Shown here piece after piece: positions 20,065 to 34,000 of a stretch of 64,000 nt of DNA. Both the position numbers and the translations under genes were made by a program. The stretch is from Apoderus coryli (taxonomy: Eukaryota > Arthropoda > Insecta > Coleoptera > Attelabidae): assembly GCA_911728435.2 (NCBI GenBank), contig OU452210.1, positions 10,354,001 to 10,418,000 on the forward strand, written 5' to 3'. The notes beneath the pieces are model-generated. The model saw only the letters and a program-made list of their open reading frames with translations. It made no database searches and was not told the origin of the DNA. Within the stretch, counting starts at the first letter, position 1, and the number at the start of each line of letters is the position of its first letter.

Positions 20065-21385
20065 TACAGGGTGGTTCATTAGAAAGTTACTGAAAAAAAG
20101 TTATTGAAGGAAAGAGGTTAATTAAAAATTGGCAAGATATTCAAAAAGAGCAATTGAAGTGACCAATAAAAAATTGTTTGAGTTTTTAGAAAGTTTTAGA
20201 AACAACTTGCGAAGTACAATTTTTGATTCGTGAATTACATAGTACGAGATGAACGAAAAGTGGATACAGAAGATACTCCTTTGATGGGGATAACTTTTGT
20301 ATTTTTAAATGTTTAAAAAACTTCAGTTTTGTTAAGAGCACCCTCATGCTTTTTTTACAATATTACCAATGTAAAATAGTTAATTCAATAGCGTATAAAA
20401 ATGTGTGTTGCAAACATACAAATTATAAATCGTTATTCCACTTTTTTATTATACAAAATATCCACTGAATAGATTTAGTATTTAAATTAAATGCTCAAAT
20501 TGAGTGCCACCACCCTCTGCTTCACGAAATTGAGCTCGTCAATATTATTGGTCTTTGGTGAACTTCTTTTTCAAACAACGCCAGACACAAACGCCATTGG
20601 AGTGATGTCAGGAGAGCCGGGCACCTAATGGAAGCCCTATTCCCAATCTAATTTTGAGGAAATCTTGTGTCTTAGTAATCTGTCACAATGCGTGCATTAT
20701 AGGGTGGGGCTCCAACTTGTTGCCATATCATTAGCCTTCGTTCCAACAAAGGTATTTCATCGAAAAGTTCTATGAATTTTGTAGAAAAGCCAATTAACAC
20801 CCTGGGAAATGGTTTATTTATAATATAGGAATAATATTCAAGAGGATGGAGGATTTCGAAGTAATTATATGACTGTGAAGCCAATTCTTAAGTAGGTAAT
20901 GAGTAAATTAATACCGATTTTTTCCATGTAAAGCGTCGGCGTCGTTATTAAAAACAGCTTGAATAATTTCTCTATTTATGTAATTAAAATCAAAATAGCT
21001 GAAGGCATTAACCGGAAATAATGTTAAAACCTATTTTTGGAACGTGTTCTTCCTTTGGCTGTCACTTTAAATATTTTTATTCATTTAATTTGACTGAATG
21101 ATGCTGTAACTACAACAGACAGGCGAGAGAAACCGGCAGCTTGCAGCTTCAGAAGCAAAACCTTCCACTGACACAGACAAATAACCATCATTCAACAAAT
21201 ACCATGTTTTAATCACTCTGGATACTCTAATCTCTCCCATTCCCTAACTATAAAATAGATTATTTTGGTAATTCTGTACTTATTTTTATTTAATTTGACC
21301 GAGGTGGCTACCATACTGTAAGAAAATTATTGTATTTCGAATAAAATGATCTGAAATCTGAAACTTTAATTAAATACACTCTGTA
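20065..21385 (-). mobile_element. decayed mariner-like element, about 1.3 kb
   Basis: The left end is TACAGGGTGGTTCATTAGAA (20065). The right end read in reverse complement is TACAGAGTGTATTTAATTAA followed by AGTT (from 21385). These are related imperfect terminal inverted repeats, with TA at each border as expected for Tc1/mariner insertion. A transposase remnant on the minus strand lies inside. The size is typical for mariner. Confidence 0.75.
20490..20884 (-). pseudogene. mariner-like transposase remnant
   Basis: 20884-20672 on the minus strand reads EIPLLERRLMIWQQVGAPPYNARIV, corresponding to the conserved 'WQQDGAPPH' block that carries the second catalytic Asp in this transposase group. 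Here that Asp position is Val. Below the stop, the same strand continues with DTRFPQN, IGNRASIRCPA, LFEKEVHQRP and a stop, matching the 'WIGRGGP...ARSPDLTP' region in degraded form. The N-terminal DNA-binding part is not recognisable. The lost catalytic residue and the stops show it is inactive. Confidence 0.8.
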
Positions 21386-24300
21386 TAGTTTTCACAAAGC
21401 GTTACTAAAGTTATTAGGCAGTTGTGATATAAATGTAAGTAGTGTGGTGCCTTTAGCCTGTCGATAACAGAATGGGAAAAAATTGGGTAAGTTACTGCTT
21501 GACTGCACTATCTAAGGGCGATTGAACCTTGTTTTAGGTTTACAAACCATGTACAGGGTCAACTACCCATAATACACACTGATTTGAAGTTCTTGGTGAA
21601 ATATTAAATACATTATTTGCAATATTTTCTACTGAGTGTTCAGTTTACCCTGAAATATGATGATTGCATCTGGGGTTTTGTTTAAGGCTCGTATCGATTT
21701 CAAAACGTATCTGACCCGAATTTGGTTAGAAACAAATTTACTTTTGTTGTTTCGACTTCAATTCATTTCTCCAGTTGTACATCTCCAATTCTTTAATTTC
21801 AGTCGTGCCCATACACTTGTCTTGTTTTAACTTGGTCACATGTCTCCGTGATTTTTAAAGATAATAAAATGTGACGAACGCAACAAAAGAGTTATAATCA
21901 AACAAACACGACGCATGAACTTGCTAAGCAACTTGAATTCTTTGAAAAATACAGCCACATAAAAGAGTTAGATTTCAGGGTATTAATTATAATGGAATCC
22001 AAGATATAAAATTACTAGTAAACGGAAGTCCAACATTATTTGACATATTATGGAAGTATACCTATATTATTTATTTCAAAGGAACTGTATTAAAAAACAC
22101 GATACAAAGCTTTGATATAAAAAATATTAAAAATGGAAAATCCACAAACTCAAATAGATCACAACCTCTTTTCAGTGTTGGTATAAATTTACAGTAAATT
22201 CTACAATACCTACACAAAAGCTAATGAAATGTATTTACAAAAACTATATTAATTCCTTTGTTGGAAAATCACAGTTTGGTATCACTAGAGCTTTCTTTCA
22301 CAAACCGTATGTTGTATAAGTTTTAATTTAATAAAATTATTTGAGAAGATATTTCCTACATGAAACTTTATAATATAAGGCTAGTGCTTTTAGAAGAGAC
22401 CCTACATACTAATTTACCAAAACAATTAAGTCAGAAGTTTATTTAGGTACAGTCAAATTAAAATTAATTAACTATATTTACCAACCTAGTACGTGAGCTA
22501 CTTTTTTAGCTAAAAACTTTGTTTACCAGATAAATTTATATTTTCCATTGGGTATTTGTGTATATCTGTCTTTGAAAAACTAATTCTTAAAAGAGAATTT
22601 AGATCTCTGGTATTTTATCCCAGCTTTTCTCGAAATGTAAATATCTTGTAAAATAAACTTATTCGACTTTATACTTTGAAAGTGAATGGATCACAAGCTA
22701 CGAGAAATAAACAGATTATCTGATTTGCATTCGATAAGAAGATGTGGGAATTCCAATATTTTGTATCGAGAAAAATCTGCAGCTTCTATTTATAAAACTC
22801 TAGAATATACAAAACTAAAAGAAAATGGATATTGAACGCATAAACAGAATAGGTAAGTATATAAAATAAATAGTAACAGCTAAATTGTTTGGGAATCACA
22901 TGTATCAGCCCTGAGAGAATCGAAGAATGTCATTACACCCTCAGAATCAAAAGCTACAAAATTGCAAAGAATTAAGAAAAAATAACGCATAAACAAAAAT
23001 GTTTTCGAAAACAAAATTCTCCTAATTAAAAGCTACTTGTTTTTACGCAAAAATACTACTAGCATAATAGTTAATATTCCATGCATATTTTCAGATTCTA
23101 AATTGAGAAAAGGATAGAAAAAAAACGGATAATGCAAAACTAAACACAATATCTCATTAAAGGGTGTCCTATAGGGGTTTAATTGCATTGTGGCATTGAC
23201 TTTTGCTGAATGCCTTTTGAAAAATACGACAGCCGCAGGCCGACTCTTAATGAGGTTCCTGTATTTTGAATATTATCACGCTATTTTTTTGCTTGGAGAA
23301 ATATTAATATAAGAGATTGTTTAGCTGTTGTTTATCTTTTTCCATATAGAGTGGTGAATATATGAGAGAATATCATATTATAAATTATATAAAACAAACG
23401 TACTTAATTGTTTTGTTGTCTGTTATATTTTATATGTGACTGTCTTGCTCGGGTCTGAAATGAATGAATGAAAATTATTTTCCTAATACATTTTGCATCC
23501 ATAAACGCCAGCCGGTATATTAATTAATTGTTTGATGTATTTATATATTTATTTGTCCCTAGTTTATTTACATATAGAATAATTAAAATGACACACAGCA
23601 ATTGTGATTTAATTTCCAAAACCAACTAGCCTCTGTTTCCAAATTAAAAGCGTGATAAATGAATTAAATGTCAATACTGGAAATAATATTTTTTTCCTAC
23701 ATTTTTTTTTGTTAAAACAATTTTATTACAATATATTACTCTTCATAAATTACGTGTTTTGGGAAATATAATAGTCAGAACAAACTAAGAGGGTGTACAA
23801 AACATATTTACTATTGCGTCTCCGCAAACTGGTTTTATTCACTCAGTCTGGAATTAATTATTGAGAATCACGTTTCAGATAAATAAATTAATTATTGCTT
23901 TTGCTCAATTATCTGATATTTTCCACGTAACAACAATTTGTCTGAATATCCCTTGTATTATCCAACTATTAAATCACTTTTTTTCGTCAGCATGAAAATA
24001 TGCTATACGTTTTTGGAATTTATTTTATCTCATTAGCATTGCAGAAACGCCGAAAAGTTTCTCTAAATTTTCTATTAAATGGAGCGAAATAAAATCTATA
24101 AAATATATTAATAGCTTTTGATTTTAAACAAAATGGGAAACATTTCATATATAATCTCAGTACATTTGAAACAGTAGAAATTACGGTTATTTTATGAGTC
24201 TGCACTTCGTGGCAAATTTCATTTGCCTATACGAGTAAAATAACGTACTACGAATGCTGTGACAGAATTAAGTAGGCCATTTTTTAACACACCAGCTGAA

Positions 24301-26832
24301 AAATGCATGAGACTGGCTTTCAAAATGAGAAAAAGGAAATTCACCCATACACCATTTTTAAAGTTTACTACATAACACAGTAATCGAAATTATTATAATC
24401 GAAAGTATTTTCATATTACTATTATTATTATTGCTCAAATTAAATTAATTTCCTTATAGACCCCGTACTAAAATATTGTTCTCAACTATCTAGTTCCCTT
24501 CAAGACAGAAGCTGAATTTGCTATGTTGGTGTACACCTAGACCTTGACTCCTATTCCCTGAACTTCATGATTTTCCCGAGCTAAAATATCACTTTGAAGC
24601 GCCGCCGCCGTTTTAAAAAATCTAATAATTGTAATAAGAGAGAAGAGTTTTCGGGGCTAAAATATATTGCTTTTACCCCTCATACGTTGGCGTCAATCGA
24701 AAAAACTCTTCTTACATTATTATATTTTTCCCTATATTTTTCTTTCTTCCGTGCGTAGTTTCATGAATGTTTGATTGTCAAGAAAATAGAAAATGTGTCA
24801 GCACGCGTGGTCCATATTGAATTCTTCTAGAATGTAAAAATACCATGCCTGACTGTTAATCCAATAAATTCTTTTCGATTTTAAAAAACAAAACAGGATC
24901 TCTAACATGGATAGATTCAAATAAATAAACTCTAGCTTTTGGCTATTTCTCATTGTGATACTTATTTATTATATTAGATACAGGGTGATTAAGAAATAAA
25001 TGCACTTTCCAAAAAGTGCCGGGACATTTTGGCAACGTAAATGTCATTCCAATTTAACGATTTTTCCTGGTAAATCCCTGATTCTTTAATCAGAAGAGCG
25101 CGTTCAGCTTATTCCCTGCGGGACATTCTGTATGTGTGACGTTTCTGGGTTAAAATAATGATTAGTTATTCCAAATTAGTTTGGTTTGTCCAAAATATAG
25201 ATACACAATGTCACAAGTTTCCGGATTGAGATTATTAAAGGACTTAACTTGCTAAACTTTATAATGTAGTAACAGAATAGGAGAGAGAGAAAAAATCTTT
25301 TCTAACTCGGCAACAACTTAAATTGAAATCAATTTGAGCCACCTGTGGCTCCATAAACAGAGATACTTCTTTATAATATACATTTTTAAATGCCTTGAGA
25401 CGGTCTCTACATTAAAGTGGAACAAAAGAAAGATTCCGTTCACGACTAAATTGTAAGAAAACTCTAAAAGTTTTGATTTATTCAGTATGTTTACAGCTGC
25501 TTTTATTTTTGGTTAATATAATACTTAAAATATTTTGATATTTTCTTAAATTATATGTTTATAACAACTATTAATTTCAAACCTGATATAAGTGTAAGTT
25601 AAGCCTGAAACTAACACCAACATTATATAAAACTTTCTTGAAGTTGCTGCCCGATTTGAGAGTGGAGCAAATGTATGTAAATTTAAACGTATTTTTTTAC
25701 AGGGACATATTTTGCGGCTCTAGACTCGGAGCAGCTTTTGCATTTCTTTGAAACAGTGACTTTTACGTGAAGCGCGCGTTTAAAGACATCTTTAAGCTAC
25801 TTACTTCAATTATAAATCTTTGTACTGATTTTATTAAATTGGAAATTTATTTTGAAGAGCTCCTTGTTACTAGCTAGTACCAGTGGCGCACTGAGAAATT
25901 TCCCTGTGTGCTATTCACAAAATAGTACAATTTTACACTATTTTCTACGGAAGCGTACAAAATACTTTTTTTTGCAAAATTCTGTAAAAAAAAACACGGA
26001 CTGTTTTATCATTCTGACTTTTTTGCAGAATTCTGTAAGGTTTAAGCCCAATCTAAATTTTTAAATTGTAAACATAAATTTTATACCACTGCTAAATAAA
26101 ATTCTTGTGTCTAGACAATCACTTAATTAATCTTTAATTAATAAAATTTCTGTGTTTATCAAATGAATTTATTATGACAAAATATCGTCATTATATAAAT
26201 TAAACTATTGTCAGTTCTTTACATGAAACTCCGGAGTTATACTTATATAAAAAAGCTAAATTCTCGTACCCGACGCTAGTCAGAGTTCCATTGTTAGAAG
26301 TCATCTTCTTATTGTTATAGTTAACCTGTGCATACAATGCGTTCCTTAGAAAAACCGTTAAGTCACAAACACGCTCCAGAGGCGTTCCCAGAGTTTAGTC
26401 TAATTTACGACAAATCGTTTTATTAGCATTTCCCCATTTCGTACATAGCAGGTATAATATGTACCCAGGAAAGGAAAGTTTAGTTCTAAGAGAAACATCT
26501 TGTAAGTTTGTAACAGAGTAAAATGTTGTTTAAGAGAATATCATGAATATATTTTACATTTGCAATAAATAAGATTGTTTTGAAAAAATGTCCACTACTA
26601 GAACGAAACAAAAAATCCATTCGATTCAAGATTATGACGATTATTTAATCTGGAAAGCTTTCCCAACTTACTTACTTGGTAATTGTTATTACTTGAAGCA
26701 AGTCTAGAGTCTAGTTATACTTGCATTTCATGCCTTGCACGAGAGGCTCTTTAGAGATACCATATCAGTCAAGTTTATGGTCTTCAGGAATTGAGTTAGA
26801 TGGTTTACTTTTAATACTAGAATTTTGCTTAT
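21386..26832. other. intergenic, AT-rich, with scattered repeat fragments
   Basis: No host exon was recognised. Transposon-like fragments are present: 23160 (AAAGGGTGTCCTATAGGGG), 24979-25133 (TACAGGGTGATTAAGAAATA to CGGGACATTCTGTA, possibly a short non-autonomous mariner relative) and 25881-25902 (a 22-mer repeated near 50.3 kb). The largest ORFs have no coding character. Confidence 0.45.
25881..25902 (+). repeat. dispersed 22-bp repeat fragment
   Basis: CAGTGGCGCACTGAGAAATT plus TC is found in exact reverse complement at 50286-50307, inside the mariner-like relic at 49750-51018. A 22-bp exact match this far apart in AT-rich DNA marks a shared interspersed family, not chance. Confidence 0.7.
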
Positions 26833-27365
26833 ATGTCAACAATTATTGAGCCTGCTGCATTGTTGTTGCTGTGCCGTTATGTTTTCAAGAGTTTAGAGTT
26901 CAGAAGAATCTTTTTTCCTATAAGATTTTTATATGATTTCATACAAAATCGGATCGATTTTTCTGAGCTCTTGGCTCCAATTAATATAAATGTACCAAGA
27001 CTAGGAGGTCGTAATGCTTTAGTATTCTACTGTCGGCGACCCTGCACTAATTTGTAGACAAAGTCGCCCACATAGGTCATGTGTAACAGTTTTAACATAA
27101 TATCTGCTGACTGTGAAGTGTTGGTTTGCTCGAAATATTTACTTATGAGGGCTGCTCGAGCTGGTTATATTTTGCGCTTTCTTTTTAAATGTTTAATAAT
27201 TGTTAATCAAATTTATTTTGTCAATTCTATTAAAATTTTAAATACATATGTTCATCCTCTTACTTATTATAATTTTGTTTATGTTGTATGGTTTTGTAAC
27301 AAATAATTATTGTGCTCTGTAAGGGACAATTCTGTTGAGCAAAATAAAGGCCATCCATTATTAAG
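26833..27365 (+). pseudogene. non-LTR retrotransposon C-terminal remnant
   Basis: Two broken plus-strand ORFs give FRRIFFPIRFLYDFI, ELLAPININVPRLGGRNA, VFYCRRPCTNL, then after a stop TKSPT and VMCNSFNIISADCEVLVCS. This order (FNVP-like box, RTN box, SP, then MCxxxN) is the C-terminal tail of Jockey/CR1-like polyproteins. A short 3' UTR ends near AATAAAGGCCATCC. The RT core is absent. Confidence 0.7.
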
Positions 27366-27918
27366 TTTAAAAATACGAAACATATTACAAATAATATCTA
27401 CGTCGCTGGAGTCAGTAAACAGGAAGACATGGAACAAATAATTTTGAATAGGTCTGAGAGAACAAGAGTGTGTAATTTTACTGACGCAATAGTGCCTTGA
27501 TAAACATAATCCAAAATATTTAATTTAAAACTAAGTCATTTTTGAGTTGTGTAGATTTTTAGGCTTGAGTGACTAGTAGGTAGTAATTAGTACGCACCTG
27601 TTGGATTTTCAAATCCTTATAAATTTATATCAAAACATTTTCGGGACACATTTTTATATTTATAAGCTCAACGTTTTTCGTAAAAAATATGTTGTGTCTG
27701 TTGCGGTATCATTTTGTCGCTCTGATATATGCTCAACGATTGAAAATGTATCACCAATCTGAATCTAACCGCAAAGAGCAAGAACATCAAAATTTATAAT
27801 AATAAAATTCCATATATCGGCTATGTTATAAAACAAAGCGCTTGAGTTTGAGATAAAAATTTATTATCGCTGTGAACATATATATGTGCTCATATTCATA
27901 ACGTGATTTGTTCCGCAG

Positions 27919-28066
27919 GTTCGAAAATGGCAGAAATACGTGCAACCTTTTGCAGAATCGAAGATGCTAGTCTTAAATAGGTATTGTGCCCGTCAGCTTC
28001 ACAATATGACAGCCACGCAAGCAGTTTTCCTTTTTTGCACTCTATTGCAGGCCATTTCAACAAAAG
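27919..28066 (+). CDS. first coding exon (signal peptide) of the DIP-like gene
   Basis: TTGTTCCGCAG (ending 27918) is a good acceptor, so an untranslated exon probably lies upstream. The exon carries a 17-codon upstream ORF (ATG 27927, stop 27978). From ATG 28006 it encodes MTATQAVFLFCTLLQAISTK, a hydrophobic signal peptide, and ends phase 1 at a GTAACA donor. An in-frame ATG at 27964 would add 14 residues. The phase matches the next exon at 42468 exactly, giving STK-G-QLPDEEPKF. The link across 14.4 kb is inferred from phase and signal-peptide character. Confidence 0.6.
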
Positions 28067-31000
28067 GTAACAAATTCTATTCTATATTAAATAGGGATAT
28101 AGTCGATGTGAGAGCCCTTTTTATCGGTTTTTTTATTCATTCTTTTCAACATATTTTCGAGAACTTCAATTTGAAAATACATATAATTGGATAAAAAGTT
28201 TGTCATGTGTGATGAAAGTTTACTGCCGATGGAACTTTGACGTTCAAATTATTATATTTTGGTTGTGCGATACAAAATAGGTATTTACTTCATATTTAAA
28301 TCTAAATATCGCTTTGAATTTAATTCAGTAAGTTTTCACAACCAGTTTTCCAAAATTAATGATGTTTAAAACTTTTCATCCAATTTTATTAAAACAGAGT
28401 AGTACTTTAGATTTTATATATTATGCATATATTATATGTATATTATTTTGATTCAGGAATATGTAGAATATTAAATAGTGGCGAAATACACAAATTATGA
28501 GCTCAAGCATATATAGGAGCTATATATTATATACACACATACTTAACTCGCCAGAAAAGGATAGACAAATAAATTATTTTGGTTATTTATTTTTAATTTT
28601 TCAATACGATATTCTTTAGTTTTATATGTTTTAGCTAACGTTTCTACAAATCCCAAAAAGTAAGACTTATGAAGATCCTCAAAAGTCATTAATGTTTTAA
28701 TTTTTTGATTCCGAAGTTTACTATTAATGTTTTGATTATATGTAGCGTAGTAAATGCGCCATCTCAGCTTTGATTTCTAAAAACTATACATATCCTATTA
28801 TACAAGCGTGGCATGTAAAACTCATTATTAATCTACACCCTTATAGTGATTTAATTACTGATTAAAAATCATGAATTTGGAGAACCCCGTATGTACGTAA
28901 CTACTAATTCTATACTACTTCTGTCTACTATAAATTAACGTTACAATCTAATCTACATTGAATCGAAATTTGTTGAACAATTATTTTTTTGTTAAAATGT
29001 AATTCCTATTCCCATTGTAGCTTGTGCCTGTTATTCCAATGGCCAATATTGTTAAACTATGCGCTGCTGTCCTGCATATGTGCTACTAGCTTTTCCTAGC
29101 AATAATTCACTGTCGTTCTAGTAGAATCAACAAATTAGTATTGTTGTTACTCCGACATTACTAATCTGGGATTATCTAAAGCTCTAACATAGGCCGCAGT
29201 CATGGAGACCTTCCTGCTTAACCCTCAGACAGGCACGGATCTAGTCCCTAATACATTTTAGTTTTATATTATAAAAAATAGAACAGGCAATTTATTTTCA
29301 GTTTGTTTGCCAAAATACTAATTCTATTTACACTGATATGTAAATCCAATATGGTCAGATCTATTGCCAGTTGTTTTGTTAACAGTAAAGTTTACATTTA
29401 CATATTTCGGTCACAATCAAATAAGAGACGTGTCCATTATTGGAAATAGTGGATTATTGGGAAACCATTACTAAGTTGTTTGTCGTATACGTTATTCTAT
29501 ATATCATTGGTTATTCCTAGTCAGCTTTCGGCAGTTGTAAAATATCTACTTTATATACACAGGGGATTCCGGAATATTCTAAACAAACTAACAATAATTA
29601 TTATAAAATATTATTGCGACACATTTGTAGCCTGAGCAAGATCCACTATAGTTTGTTTATTTAATTCCGATACATTTATAACAAAAAGGTTTTCACAAAA
29701 TGGTCCAAACAATTTTCTAACAAATATTTGATGTGAATTAAGTCTCCTTTTCCAGAAAATTATTTATTGGGGCCACTGAAGATTGGGAATTTATCAACAA
29801 TGACAGAAAGAAGGCGAGAAAAGTATACATTTTTCTTCAGATGCTTTATTGCTGAGTAAGGTATAAAAAAAAAAAATATTTCCCAAGAAAAGCGATATTA
29901 TTTTTACAAAAAATGCATTAGTTAGAATTTAGTTAAAAGTTACTTTCAACTAACTAAACACACTTCCATTCCTTTAATGTAAGCCTTGCTCCAAAAACGT
30001 CAGATCTATAAAGGCTTGGCTATACCTATAAGAAAGGTTTACGTCCAATTTAAAAAGGAGTTTGCGAATCATTGTTGATTGTTAGAACCACTATCCCTAA
30101 GAGAGAAATAGAGGTCTTTAAAAATACAGCAACTACAAGGAATACATGTAAAAAAATGTCCACTTTCGACAAATATTTCGTGTATTGTATGAGATAAAAT
30201 GTAATTGAAATATCGTCAGCACAAACGTTTTTATAAAGATTTGTGGGTAGCGTTTTATTGGCAAATAAGTAAAAAGATTATTTTTGTTTGTAAAGAGGAA
30301 CACACGCCAAATATGATCAAAGGTTTCTTGTTTCACCTTAATTCTGACGTCTGTTTCCAACCTGACTGGCTGTTAGATATACCGGGAAAATGCTCATGAA
30401 ATCATGAAGAATACGAAAAAATTCTGTAAAAATATTTTTCTTTTTTCAATATTTTGGAGGCATGCTATAAGTTTTAAATACTTCAATATTTTGTGAAGCC
30501 TTAATTAAGTATATTGTTTTTTTTCTGGATGCGGAGAAATCGCCACTTGAAATTGGCAACACTGTTGTCTCTAAAAGCCGATGGGACACTTCTGGGATGT
30601 TTTGGAGTTCGTGTACAATTTCATCATGAATGAACCTACGCGGGAGCAAATTGTTCAAATTTATTGTGGTAAATGTGGTTCAAGTCGACAAACTTATCTT
30701 TTAAATGAAGCCAATTAAAGTTCACCTCTTCTAAAAATCATCCATTATAAGTAATACATTCTACGAACGAATCAAAAATGTGATAATTTTCTTATTAATG
30801 TAAATAAAGATTCGTACAATCTACAACAAAATATACCTATATTTCAGAAAGTTTGCGTTTGTAAACAACTTTCAATAGTTAAAGCCTATTGTAACAGCTG
30901 CGTCTTATTTAGTTTTATAGTTCTTTGTTCAGTATTTCAAGTAAAATCTCGCGGGCATGGCACATAATTTAAAAGCTCCCCTTACTTTCCTAAAAATTTG

Positions 31001-34000
31001 CACTTCAGTCAGAAACTTTTAAAATCTAATGTTAAATCAATTAGTTTGCGTTCCATTTTAATATCGACTATAAGATTATTTGACTTTAATTTCCAACGTT
31101 TAACTTTTTAATAGCTCAACAGTTAGCATTTTCATTGGCGTAACAGGATAATTGAAACGAATTTGTTAATAGCCTATTGCTGTTGCTGATTTCGGGACAT
31201 CATGTATACAAATTCCTTTTTGATAAAGAAAGTTTTATCTTAAACAGGCTGGTTTCTATAGACGTTTGTTTTAGCTCTTCATTTCTTTTCTAGCTTATAT
31301 ACAAAGAACTTCTATGTAACTCTTAACCTTATTGTTGAAAAATCGAGATAACGTCTGTAAACTACCCAAACAATACTTCACAAAGAGTTTTTTTTATTAA
31401 TGGAATAGAGACTACCACATTAAAAAAAGATTACACAGCATTTTTGAAGGAAACAACAACAGTAAGAAATCGTTTATACAAGATAAGCCAAAAAGTGATG
31501 TTTTTAGACGGAACCACGAAAAATTTAGTAATTTAACGGTAAAATGTGAATTTGTCTTCGTTTCCTACTTCTGAGGTATTCATTATAGGCATAGAGCTCT
31601 CCATAATTCAAAGAATGCAAAATTTAGTTATTTTTTTTTCCTGCTTGGCTTGGTTAATTGTAAAACAAAAGTTTTATTCTGGTCCACTCTTTGTCACTTT
31701 CTGGTTCCTTGTCATGGAATTTCTGATATATAAAACATTATTTGTGAATACAAGAGGAAGTTGCCGCATCGTCCATAAACGGCACATAAACTGAATTTTA
31801 GGCACGTCGAATACAAAAATGCTGCTGGAATGCTTTTAAAATCCTTTTTATTAATTATGTTTTTTTATGATACATATAACATATTTTACAGAACCGCTGT
31901 TGGTATTTCAGCTCAAGTGAAACTCATACCTATCAGTTGTGAAATTGTTTCGCACAGTTTTTTATCTCTTGATGGATTTTACCGAATTGTTGATAAAAGT
32001 TATGTCACTAAAATATAATATCAAACTTCATACATCCCACCCCTAAACTTTTAAGAAAGAATTAAATTTGTAATTGTAATTAATTAACTAAAAATTAGAA
32101 GATTAAATTTGAAACATCCCGTATGAATTCCGTACCTAATCTAAGGCTGGTTTTTATTTCTCAGTAATAAGTTAGGGTGGAAAGTTTCATGATGCATAAC
32201 AATAACTGTCGCTAACGCGCAAAGCAAAGGGACGACTTGATCTCTCACAGAGATGTCGAGATTTGCGGGTCCTGTAATCAAGCTATCGGGCAACAATACA
32301 GTTACATTTGGATTTGGCCTTAAAGCGAAACTAAAACTGAAGTGTTTCAATTTACTGTTGGATTAAGACATTCGAACAAGCGGTGTAACGGTTCTTAATA
32401 AACGAAGACTATATCATTGTCTTGCGTCATTAAACTTCAAATGTTCAAGACCGGAAGCTACAAAGCTTAGGTAATAGCTGTTTTTGAATTAACTGAAATT
32501 GCTAGAGAAATATCTAACAGCGGAATTAAAACGAGTAAAGGCGTACAATCAAAACCGCTGCAATAAAACTGAAATATTTTAGTTAAAACAACAATACCGT
32601 GTAAGTTTTTTTTTACAAGTACAACTCGGGAACCGAGAAAAAGTTATTTGCTATATAAAAGGAATGCATTGGCGTCCTATTCGGCTGAGAGTTTAATTTT
32701 TAATTTAAAAAGCATTTTTATTAAATTTACTTTTCTACTTATTAATTCACTAGGTAGGTAGGTTCAAAATGAGTGGGTTTTGCTGGGTGAGCTTTCTTAA
32801 TAAGGTATATTAATTCACTATTTTCGCAAACTAAGAGTTATTAAGTAGGGAAAAGTAGAGCTGACCTGTTCCCAGTTGCTGGATAGCACCCATACCATAA
32901 CGATCTCGTGTTCCATGCAAAACAGAAGGTGACAACCTTCTCCTTCCACAATGAATGCGTTCTTGGCACCATTCCAGGCCTAGCTGTCTTCTGTAGGATT
33001 TTAGCTTACCAGATTCAAATGTATTTCAAAATAGTTTAGTGTTAAGTTAAGCGCAGCCTCTCGTGTAGGCCTACTATTCTACCAAGTTAACTTAACAATG
33101 GTTAAAAGTCTGTGGAGGCATTCGGCCGACTGTGCAGGTCTTGGGCCTGGCCTGAGTTAAATTAGATTTGTTTGAATTTGGCCTATGCAAACTAACAAGT
33201 GTGAATATGTTTGGAAATCTGTGTAGTTTGAACAAAATTTAGAAATTGGCAAAGCTAAAGTTGATGCGAATAATAAATATATAAATTGCAGAAATCTTAG
33301 CCTATACGCCTCAGAAAGTTATGTCAACAAAATAATTCAAAACTTTAAGTAAATGGTTCATAATATCTGAACTGTTTGACTAAAATTGAGATAAATGAAA
33401 ATTTTATCTGCCATAAATTACATAGTTTTAACTCTTACTCTTGGATACATTTAAAATGTTAGGCGCGATTTTATGGATAAAGGAAGTTTTAGTGATAGCT
33501 CTTATTCACTATAATCTTCAACGAAAACAGGGTAAAATTGGGCACGGATTTTTGAGAATCAAAACAAGTGTAAAATATGCCATGTGTTTTCACATAATAC
33601 GTTTAAATATTAATCAATTAACAATTATTTAAAGCAATTTATCATTCATAATATCGTAAATAATAATTCACTATGAACAAAACATTAAATTAAAAATAAT
33701 AAATAATACAATAATGAAAATTTTAGGCTATGACCTATGATGACAGTCTGCTACAACAACTAAGTGCACTTGAAGGGACAAATACAAAATTTATTATAAT
33801 ATTTTGTTACATATATATAGGTACATTCATTATTATTCTAGAGGACAGTTGCATATTCCATGCAGTGGCGTTCAAAATACCTTCAAATAAATAAAATAAA
33901 ACTTCAAATAACCGCCGCACTATCCTGATTCGCGAAAAGCATTGGAATAGCACCTCAGGTTTACAAAATTCCTCTAAAATAATTAAAAAACAGGAATAAA

